Below, piece by piece: positions 1 to 4,626 of a stretch of 6,614 bases of DNA (positions are counted from its first letter, which is position 1; each line of letters starts with the position of its first letter). Position numbers and translations under genes: made by a program. Source of the DNA: Selenomonadaceae bacterium (GTDB lineage: Bacteria > Bacillota > Negativicutes > Selenomonadales > Selenomonadaceae). Location: positions 1 to 6,614 of the forward strand of contig JAFXOC010000235.1 of the NCBI GenBank assembly GCA_017529085.1, given 5' to 3'. Below the pieces are notes generated by a model. The model worked only from the letters and a program-made list of their open reading frames with translations. It had not been told where the DNA came from and searched no databases.

Positions 1-1
1 G

Positions 2-739
2 CTTAATCTCTTGAGCGTCTTTTTTTTGTCTGTATTGTTGTACGGGGTTTGGAAGATAAGCTTTTTGGGGTTGGCAGAGATAAATTCAAATTTGCCTAAC
101 GTGATGGGGGTAATTTTCGCATTCTTGTCGCTTGGTTCGGTTGGGCTGATTTTGCTTTTGTGCTTTGCGGTTAAGGGAATAACGCCGATTTTTTTTGAGA
201 AACAGATTTATTTTTTAATGAATGTACTGTTTCCGGTTTCGAGGAAAATTGGAAAACTTTTCGGGGTATCGAGAAGGAAGTTGGAAGGTTCGTTTATCGC
301 AATAAGCAATATTATTTTCTCTCGCCATAAGTTTAAGGCTAAGGGTAGCGATTTGCTTGTGATAACTCCTCATTGTTTGCAGCTTGCGTCGTGCCCACGG
401 AAGATAACGAGGGACCCCAATAATTGCAAACGTTGCGGAGGTTGCAACATAGGCGATTTGATGAATATGGCGGACGAGTTCGGGTTTACCTTTTTCGTTG
501 CGACGGGAGGGACGCTTGCAAGGCAGATTATAGTTGAAAAGCGTCCTAAAATTGTGGTGGCGATTGCTTGCGAACGGGATTTAATGAGCGGGATTCAAGA
601 CGTTTATCCGCTTCCGGCGGTGGGGATTTTGAATATAAGACCTAACGGACCTTGTTATAATACGAAGGTAGACCTGGAAGAAGTTAGAAACGCCATAAAA
701 GCTATTATTTCAGACGATGATAGTAGTAAACATCATTAA
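2..739 (+). CDS. DUF116 family membrane-anchored cysteine-cluster protein (5' end probably outside window)
   Basis: The C-terminal half carries the conserved DUF116 pattern. Counting from the TTG at 11, it has PHC (C122), SCP (C128), the cluster CKRCGGC (C139, C142, C145), the block ATGGTLARQI, ACERDLMSGIQDVYPLP (C187) and NIRPNGPCYNT (C215). Regularly spaced cysteines suggest a metal or Fe-S site, but the family's biochemical function is unknown to me. The N-terminus has two hydrophobic stretches (about residues 1-20 and 32-55), so the cysteine domain is probably cytoplasmic and membrane-anchored. The frame is open to the window edge (in-frame codons Leu-Asn-Leu precede the TTG) and the first hydrophobic segment continues into them. 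The TTG at 11 is therefore probably not the true start and the gene is 5'-truncated here. In Bacillota DUF116 genes commonly sit next to rsmB and rlmN, as here. It is separated from rsmB by a 133-base gap containing a long hairpin. Family assignment is firm; function is not. Confidence 0.85.
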   Translation, partial: LNLLSVFFLSVLLYGVWKISFLGLAEINSNLPNVMGVIFAFLSLGSVGLILLLCFAVKGITPIFFEKQIYFLMNVLFPVSRKIGKLFGVSRRKLEGSFIAISNIIFSRHKFKAKGSDLLVITPHCLQLASCPRKITRDPNNCKRCGGCNIGDLMNMADEFGFTFFVATGGTLARQIIVEKRPKIVVAIACERDLMSGIQDVYPLPAVGILNIRPNGPCYNTKVDLEEVRNAIKAIISDDDSSKHH

Positions 740-754
740 AATTTTTTATTAAAG

Positions 755-836
755 TTTTTTTCTTTCTCTTTTTTTCTTTGCTTCTTTCTTTTTTCTCTTT
801 CTTTTTTACAAAAAAGAAAGAGAAAAAAGAAAGAAG
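755..836 (+). repeat. Homopyrimidine/homopurine triple tract: 27-bp perfect inverted repeat plus a mirror-repeat pyrimidine arm
   Basis: Three related tracts lie between the DUF116 stop and rsmB. Y1 (755-779) reads T7 C T3 C T C T7 C T3. After a single G at 780, Y2 (781-807) is pure C/T. After the 2-nt loop AC (808-809), R (810-836) is pure A/G and is the perfect 27-nt reverse complement of Y2. Y1 is a near-perfect mirror image of Y2: reversed, Y2 begins T6 C T3 C T C T6 C T3. The RNA or a single DNA strand can form a 27-bp Y2-R hairpin, and Y1 runs parallel to R in the right register for T-A-T and C-G-C Hoogsteen triplets. As duplex DNA the Y1-Y2 tract is an H-DNA-type mirror repeat. No U-tract follows the hairpin, so it is not a standard intrinsic terminator, though it could weaken or process readthrough into rsmB. 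The repeat geometry is certain; any function is inference. Confidence 0.9.
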
Positions 837-872
837 AAGTTTGTCATTTACCGAAGAAAGAGGCGAATAAAC

Positions 873-2201
873 GTGGGTAATCCGAGGGAGAGCGCGGCGA
901 AGATTGTTTGCGCCGTTTTTGAAAAGGACGCTTACGCAAATATCGCTTTGGCAAATGAGCTGCGAAAAAATGATTATAACGATTTAGACAGAAGATTTTT
1001 GACGGAAATAGTTTATGGTTCGGTCAAAATGGGCATAACTTTGGATTGGATTTTGCAAAAATATGTAAATCGTCCGATGAAGAAAATTCCGCCCATGATT
1101 CGCGCTATTTTACGCATATCTGCGTATCAGGTTTTCTTTATGGATAAAGTGCCGATTTCGGCGGTTTGCAACGAGGCGGTTAAGCTCACAAAGAAATATG
1201 CGCATCAAGGTACCGCGGGTTTTGTCAACGCTGTGGTTCGCGCTATGGATAGGGAGAGGGCTAAGGCGAAATTTCCCGATGAGGATAAAGTTGAAGTGCT
1301 TTCGCTTTCTACGGGGCATCCTCTTTGGATAATAAAGAGATGGACGGAACTTTATGGATTTGAGGAAGCGAAGAAGCTTGCTGAATTTGACAATACCGAA
1401 CCGATACTTTCCGTAAGAACGAATACATTGAAAATAACCAGAGACGAACTTTTGCAAAAAATACGAAATGCGGGCATAGAGGCGGCGGAGTCTAAGATTG
1501 CGCCCGAGGGAATACTGATAACAAAACATGGCGCACTTGACGATACGGAAGCTCTTCAAAATGGCGAAGCGCAGGTTCAGGACGAAAGCTCAATGCTTGT
1601 CGCACACGTATTGTCGCCTAAAGAGGGAGAGTTTATTATAGATTTATGCGCCGCTCCCGGGGGTAAAACCACTCATATCGCGACTTTGATGAATAACAAA
1701 GGCAAAGTTTTGGCGACGGATATTTATTCTCATAAACTTGTCCGAATAGAAGAGAACGCAAAGCGTTTGGGAATTGATATAATAGAGACGAAAGAAATTG
1801 ACGGACGAGAGCTCGGCAAACTATACGAGGGAGCGGCGGACAGAGTGTTGGTGGATGCGCCCTGCTCGGGATTGGGCGTGCTTAGAAGGCGACCCGACGC
1901 AAGGTCAAAGAAAAATCCCGAGATGATAAATGAACTTCCAAAATTGCAATCGGAACTGCTTGAAAGCGGCGCAAGAGCCGTAAAAAAAGGTGGAGTCTTG
2001 GTGTATAGCACCTGCACGATAGAACCGAAAGAGAACGAAGAAGTGGCAGAAGCATTTTTATCCGCTCACGATGAATTTTATTTGGACGATACGGGAAGTT
2101 TTTTCCCCATCACAAAGCGAAGTGAAAAACAAGTACAGCTTTTGCCGACAAAAGACGGTACGGATGGATTTTTCATAGCTAGATTTGTTAGGAAGGGATA
2201 A
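873..2201 (+). CDS. rsmB: 16S rRNA (cytosine-967-C5)-methyltransferase RsmB
   Basis: RsmB transfers a methyl group from SAM to C5 of C967 (E. coli numbering) in 16S rRNA. Residues about 1-140 form the NusB-like RNA-binding domain, including VPISAVCNEAVKLTKKY and the following GFVNAVVRA. The C-terminal part is a Rossmann-type m5C methyltransferase. The SAM-binding motif DLCAAPGGKTTHIA starts at D257. The two family cysteines are C331 in VDAPCSGLGVLRRRPD (motif VI, product release) and C381 in YSTCTIEPKENEEV (motif IV, the attacking nucleophile by homology to E. coli RsmB). Its 442 residues are close to the roughly 430 usual for the family, and it looks intact. The start is GTG at 873, preceded by the purine-rich ribosome-binding stretch AAGAAAGAGG (854-863). 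Its stop lies 1 nt before the rlmN start, so translation is probably coupled. No convincing dedicated promoter was seen in the upstream gap. Confidence 0.97.
   Translation: MGNPRESAAKIVCAVFEKDAYANIALANELRKNDYNDLDRRFLTEIVYGSVKMGITLDWILQKYVNRPMKKIPPMIRAILRISAYQVFFMDKVPISAVCNEAVKLTKKYAHQGTAGFVNAVVRAMDRERAKAKFPDEDKVEVLSLSTGHPLWIIKRWTELYGFEEAKKLAEFDNTEPILSVRTNTLKITRDELLQKIRNAGIEAAESKIAPEGILITKHGALDDTEALQNGEAQVQDESSMLVAHVLSPKEGEFIIDLCAAPGGKTTHIATLMNNKGKVLATDIYSHKLVRIEENAKRLGIDIIETKEIDGRELGKLYEGAADRVLVDAPCSGLGVLRRRPDARSKKNPEMINELPKLQSELLESGARAVKKGGVLVYSTCTIEPKENEEVAEAFLSAHDEFYLDDTGSFFPITKRSEKQVQLLPTKDGTDGFFIARFVRKG
2191..2198 (+). promoter_or_regulatory. Ribosome binding site that sets the rlmN start
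   Basis: GGAAGGGA lies inside the last codons of rsmB, 4 nt upstream of a TTG at 2203. This supports 2203 as the rlmN start. The longer in-frame TTG at 2185 has no comparable upstream site and would add six residues unlike the family N-terminus. Confidence 0.7.
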
Positions 2202-2202
2202 T

Positions 2203-3246
2203 TTGGCAAATATTTTCGGGCTGAACGTTGAAGAAATAAAAGAGGCGGTCGCAAAATTAAATATTCCGTCATACCGGAGCAAACAAATCGCCGACTGGAT
2301 TTATAAAAAGGGGAAAATTTCGTTTTACGAGATGACGAATTTGTCTAAAAGTTTGCAGGAAAAATTATCCGCCGAATTTGAGATTTCGCCGCCGACTTTA
2401 AAACAACGACTTGATTCAAAGGATGGGGACACGTCTAAATTTTTGCTTTCCTTTGATGAAAACACAGCGGTTGAAACGGTGCTTATGCGAAAAAACTACG
2501 GAAACAGCGTCTGCGTATCGACGCAAGCGGGTTGCAATATGGGCTGCGCCTTTTGCGCTTCGACGCTCTTGGGGTTGTCGCGAAATTTAACCGCTTCGGA
2601 AATGTTCGGCGAGGTTTATTTTGTCGAAAATGAGCTGAAAAGCGAGGGAAAGAGCGTAACCAATCTGGTTTTGATGGGTTCTGGCGAACCTCTTATGAAT
2701 TACGATGAAGTTATTAAATTTTTGAGACTTATACATGACGAAGACATTATGGGCGTAGGTTATAGAAACATAACGCTTTCAACGTCGGGAATTGTTCCGA
2801 ATATATACCGTTTAATCGACGAGAATTTGCCCATAACGCTTTCCATATCTCTTCATGCGCCAAATGACGAACTTAGGACAACACTTATGCCTATAAACAA
2901 AAAATATCCGCTAAAAGACGTTATAGAAGCGGGTCGGCTTTACGCGGAGCGCACAAAACGTAGGGTGACATACGAATATATATTGATAGACGGCATAAAC
3001 GACGGCAAAAAAGAAGCGGCGGAATTGTCGGAACTATTAAAAGGGCAGCTTGCAAACGTGAATTTAATTCCGATAAATCCCGTAAGAGAAAGAAATTTTT
3101 ACCGTCCTGCAAAGGAGAAAATCGAGGCGTTTTTAAACTGTCTTTTAAAGTCGAATATTTCCGCTACAGTCAGAAAAGAGATGGGAAAAGATGTAAACGC
3201 CGCTTGCGGACAGCTTCGCAACAGGTACTTAAAGGAGGGGAATTGA
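2203..3246 (+). CDS. rlmN: Dual-specificity 23S rRNA/tRNA adenine-C2 methyltransferase RlmN (radical SAM)
   Basis: RlmN makes 2-methyladenosine at A2503 of 23S rRNA and, in many bacteria, at A37 of some tRNAs, using two SAM molecules and a 4Fe-4S cluster. With the TTG start at 2203 the protein has 347 residues, typical for the family. An N-terminal helical accessory domain (LNIPSYRSKQIADWIYKK) is followed by the radical-SAM core. The cluster-binding CxxxCxxC is C111-NMG-C115-AF-C118. The upstream C104 in VCVSTQAG matches E. coli Cys118. The motif MGSGEPLMNYDEV binds SAM. The C-terminal C335 in AACGQL corresponds to the methyl-carrying cysteine (E. coli Cys355). Both members of the reactive cysteine pair are therefore present. 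RlmN rather than Cfr is favoured by housekeeping context, though Cfr shares the fold. It sits 1 nt after rsmB and overlaps the FHA gene by 1 nt (TGATG), indicating an operon. Confidence 0.96.
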   Translation: MANIFGLNVEEIKEAVAKLNIPSYRSKQIADWIYKKGKISFYEMTNLSKSLQEKLSAEFEISPPTLKQRLDSKDGDTSKFLLSFDENTAVETVLMRKNYGNSVCVSTQAGCNMGCAFCASTLLGLSRNLTASEMFGEVYFVENELKSEGKSVTNLVLMGSGEPLMNYDEVIKFLRLIHDEDIMGVGYRNITLSTSGIVPNIYRLIDENLPITLSISLHAPNDELRTTLMPINKKYPLKDVIEAGRLYAERTKRRVTYEYILIDGINDGKKEAAELSELLKGQLANVNLIPINPVRERNFYRPAKEKIEAFLNCLLKSNISATVRKEMGKDVNAACGQLRNRYLKEGN

Positions 3247-3986
3247 TGGGCATTGCAAAAATCGAATCTTTCCTGACAAACAGAATCGAAGGCTTCTTCA
3301 ACAATCGTTTTCATGGAGATTTAGAGCCTGTAGAGCTGTTTCAATCACTTGAAAGGGAAATTTTACTAAAATCGAAAAAAATATCCGGCGAACTCATTGC
3401 GCCCAACGATTTTACCTTTTTCCTGGAAGAAAACGATTATGGCAGACTCTCTTCAAAACGGGTGATAGACGCTCTGTATGAGGTTGCGGAGCGGAAAATC
3501 ATAAAAAATGATTCTTTTATGGACAGCGATTTAAAGATACGATTTCAAAAGGATAAAACCATTGAGGCGGGAGAATTTAAGCTTCAAGCCTGTTTTACGG
3601 ATGGAAGCGATGCCGGAACGGATACGGAAGAAGCCCACACTCTTGTTTTGGAGCGGTCAAATTTCGATGCGCCTCTAAATCTTCCCAAAAATCCTTCCTT
3701 GGCAAACCTTATAGTAACCGAAGGAGAAAACGAGGGCGCAGCTTTTGAACTTACGGATAAAATGTTTTACATAGGCAGACGGGAAAAAAGCGATATTGTG
3801 TTAAAAGACGATATGATTTCCCGGCTTCACGCCTACATCACATACGAGCGGCACCGTCACCATTTGATAGACGCGGGCAGTTTAAACGGCTCTTACATAA
3901 ATGATGACAGAATTGACAGAGCTTACATCAAGGACGGAGATGTGATTCGTTTCGGTGAAACGCTTCTGCTCTATGAGGTGATGTGA
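3246..3986 (+). CDS. FhaA-like protein: DUF3662 N-terminal domain plus C-terminal FHA domain
   Basis: This 246-residue cytoplasmic protein has the FhaA layout. Residues about 1-110 match the FhaA N-terminal domain (DUF3662): KIESFLTNRIEGFF, the block ending LEPVELFQSLEREI, and IAPNDFTFFLEEND. A charged linker (about 115-160) leads to an FHA domain (about 165-245). The phosphothreonine-binding residues are intact: G177-R178 in IGRREKSDIVL, S192 and H195 in ISRLHAYI, and N214-G215 in SLNGSYIND. FHA domains dock on phosphothreonine, and FhaA-type proteins act with PASTA-type Ser/Thr kinases and cell-wall synthesis factors; no kinase is visible here. The start is ATG at 3246, overlapping the rlmN stop by 1 nt and preceded by a strong site AAAGGAGGGG (3231-3240). 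An upstream in-frame TTG at 3204 lies inside rlmN and has no such support. In related genomes the next gene is often FhaB; here it is a 52-residue membrane stub. Confidence 0.92.
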   Translation: MGIAKIESFLTNRIEGFFNNRFHGDLEPVELFQSLEREILLKSKKISGELIAPNDFTFFLEENDYGRLSSKRVIDALYEVAERKIIKNDSFMDSDLKIRFQKDKTIEAGEFKLQACFTDGSDAGTDTEEAHTLVLERSNFDAPLNLPKNPSLANLIVTEGENEGAAFELTDKMFYIGRREKSDIVLKDDMISRLHAYITYERHRHHLIDAGSLNGSYINDDRIDRAYIKDGDVIRFGETLLLYEVM

Positions 3987-3990
3987 ACTT

Positions 3991-4149
3991 ATGGCGTTAT
4001 TTATAAAGATTTTAAGCGTTGTGTTAGAATACGGAATGCTTCTTTGTCTGCTCTTTTTTGCAGTTAGAAGCGCAAATTATCTCTTTAGAGACATCAGAAA
4101 AAAATCTAAAGATTTAAAGACAAGGGAAATGCAATTAACAAACAAATAA
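3991..4149 (+). CDS. 52-residue single-pass membrane protein, possible FhaB N-terminal stub
   Basis: An intact ATG-to-TAA frame starts 4 nt after the FHA gene. It has a plausible ribosome-binding site GAGGTGAT (3975-3982) overlapping the end of that gene. Residues about 4-27 (FIKILSVVLEYGMLLCLLFF) form one hydrophobic helix; the rest is a short, strongly basic tail (residues 34-44, RDIRKKSKDLK), predicting a cytoplasmic C-terminus by the positive-inside rule. Position and layout (one N-terminal membrane helix directly downstream of an FhaA-type gene) resemble the membrane segment of FhaB, which normally continues into an FHA domain; none is present here. It could be a degraded FhaB, a functional membrane tether or small subunit, or an unrelated small protein. 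The frame, ribosome-binding site and spacing make a translated gene likely. The function is unknown, and the FhaB comparison is inference from layout. Confidence 0.75.
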   Translation: MALFIKILSVVLEYGMLLCLLFFAVRSANYLFRDIRKKSKDLKTREMQLTNK

Positions 4150-4163
4150 ATTCGTAATAACAG

Positions 4164-4198
4164 CAGCCGCATGAATTTCATGCGGCTGTTTTATTTTT
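4164..4198 (+). terminator. Intrinsic terminator, probably bidirectional
   Basis: A perfect 10-bp GC-rich stem, CAGCCGCATG (4164-4173) with CATGCGGCTG (4179-4188), encloses AATTT. It is followed on the + strand by TTTTATTTTT (4189-4198). It lies 14 nt after the stop of the small membrane protein and ends the rsmB-rlmN-FHA cluster. The RHH gene on the other strand stops at 4191 inside the U-tract. The A/T-rich flank on the other side (4150-4163) could let the same hairpin terminate that transcript too. Confidence 0.92.
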
Positions 4199-4385
4199 CG
4201 CCTACAACTTCGCTATTGGCTAAGGCAAATTCAAGAAGCATGGCGATAAGTTCGTTTCTCGTGCGTCCCGTATCGTCCGAGAGATCGTTTATTTTATCTA
4301 AAATCTCGCTTCTGATGCGAACGGAAAAAACCCTATACCCATCGTCACCTCGCAGCTTCTTCGTGATTAGAAGTTTATTGCTCAT
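4191..4385 (-). CDS. Ribbon-helix-helix (CopG/Arc-type) DNA-binding protein
   Basis: The 64-residue product has an RHH layout. A basic lead-in (LLITKKLRGDDG) precedes a beta-strand (about 17-24, YRVFSVRI), helix A (about 25-38, SEILDKINDLSDDTG) and helix B (about 42-57, RNELIAMLLEFALAN), with the GRTRNEL turn common in CopG-like proteins. Such proteins dimerise through the strand and bind short repeated operators, often their own promoter. The start is ATG at 4385-4383, placed 6 nt after GAGGTG. The longer GTG start at 4394 would use the last bases of that ribosome-binding site and is unlikely. No toxin partner lies next to it: one side is the shared terminator and the other a 241-base intergenic region leading to flagellin. 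It is therefore more likely a free-standing regulator than an antitoxin. The target is unknown; the repeated TATGTT sites upstream are candidates. Confidence 0.85.
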   Translation of the reverse strand: MSNKLLITKKLRGDDGYRVFSVRIRSEILDKINDLSDDTGRTRNELIAMLLEFALANSEVVGEK

Positions 4386-4422
4386 CGTTTTCACCTCGTT
4401 TCTATTTTATATAAAGTTAAAA

Positions 4423-4428
4423 ATTATA
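4423..4428 (-). promoter_or_regulatory. Candidate -10 box for the RHH gene
   Basis: On the minus strand this hexamer is a perfect TATAAT, 37 nt upstream of the RHH start codon. No good -35 hexamer is found at 17-18 nt; the nearest (CATAAC or ACATAA) falls in the TGTTAT inverted repeat at 4445-4461. This would suit a weak promoter regulated at that site. The whole region is AT-rich, so a chance match is possible. Confidence 0.45.
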
Positions 4429-4444
4429 TAAATGTTTTGTGAAT

Positions 4445-4567
4445 TGTTATGTTTAATAACATTATGATATTAAAAGTGAAATTATTTTATGTTTGATATT
4501 TAAGTTTTTACAAAAAGAAAACGATAATATAGATATAGTTAGGATTATGTTATAAAATATGTTATAA
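4445..4567 (+). repeat. Repeated TATGTT elements in the RHH/flagellin intergenic region
   Basis: TATGTT occurs four times on the + strand, at 4448, 4488, 4546 and 4558. The first two lie in near-identical 12-mers TTATGTTTRATA (4447-4458 and 4487-4498, 40 bp apart). The last two lie in identical 10-mers TATGTTATAA (4546-4555 and 4558-4567, 12 bp apart). The first also forms an inverted repeat TGTTAT-N5-ATAACA (4445-4461). Repeated short sites at near-helical spacing between divergent genes are what an RHH operator would look like. AT-rich composition weakens the argument. Confidence 0.55.
4501..4527 (+). promoter_or_regulatory. Candidate sigma-28 (SigD/FliA) promoter for flagellin
   Basis: TAAG (4501-4504) and AACGATAA (4520-4527) are separated by exactly 15 nt. 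The known flagellar sigma-28 consensus is TAAA-N15-GCCGATAA, so 3 of 4 and 6 of 8 positions match, including the core CGATAA. Transcription would start near 4534, giving a leader of about 93 nt. Flagellin genes are the classic sigma-28 target, which strengthens the match. Confidence 0.65.
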
Positions 4568-4617
4568 TTATATTGCGAAAATGTGATAAAGGATTGCAAC
4601 CGTTAATACCGGGGAGG
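4541..4617 (+). promoter_or_regulatory. Flagellin leader with GGA motifs and strong ribosome binding site
   Basis: The predicted leader holds AGGA at 4541-4544, AGGA at 4590-4593 and GGGGAGG at 4611-4617. The last is the ribosome-binding site, 9 nt before the ATG. GGA motifs, one of them over the ribosome-binding site, are the layout CsrA uses to repress hag in Bacillus, with FliW as antagonist. AACC (4598-4601) can also pair with GGTT (4616-4619) over the ribosome-binding site. The ribosome-binding site is clear; CsrA control is inference. Confidence 0.5.
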
Positions 4618-4626
4618 TTTTGGGTT

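Noticed and set aside
2185..2202. Upstream TTG start for rlmN
   Set aside because: It overlaps the end of rsmB and has no ribosome-binding site, whereas TTG 2203 follows GGAAGGGA at good spacing.
3204..3245. Longer FHA protein starting at TTG 3204
   Set aside because: This would translate the end of rlmN in another frame. ATG 3246 has the strong site AAAGGAGGGG, and the family N-terminus begins there.
4191..4385. RHH gene as the antitoxin of a toxin-antitoxin pair
   Set aside because: No adjacent toxin-sized frame lies in the same orientation; its downstream side is the shared terminator and its upstream side is intergenic.
4171..4431. 86-residue + strand frame over the RHH gene
   Set aside because: It begins inside the terminator hairpin, lacks a ribosome-binding site and is antisense to a clear RHH protein.
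4563..4568. TATAAT as a housekeeping promoter for flagellin
   Set aside because: It has no good -35 (only TTAGGA at 18 nt) and lies in an AT-rich repeat; the sigma-28 match is better. It is not excluded as a secondary promoter.
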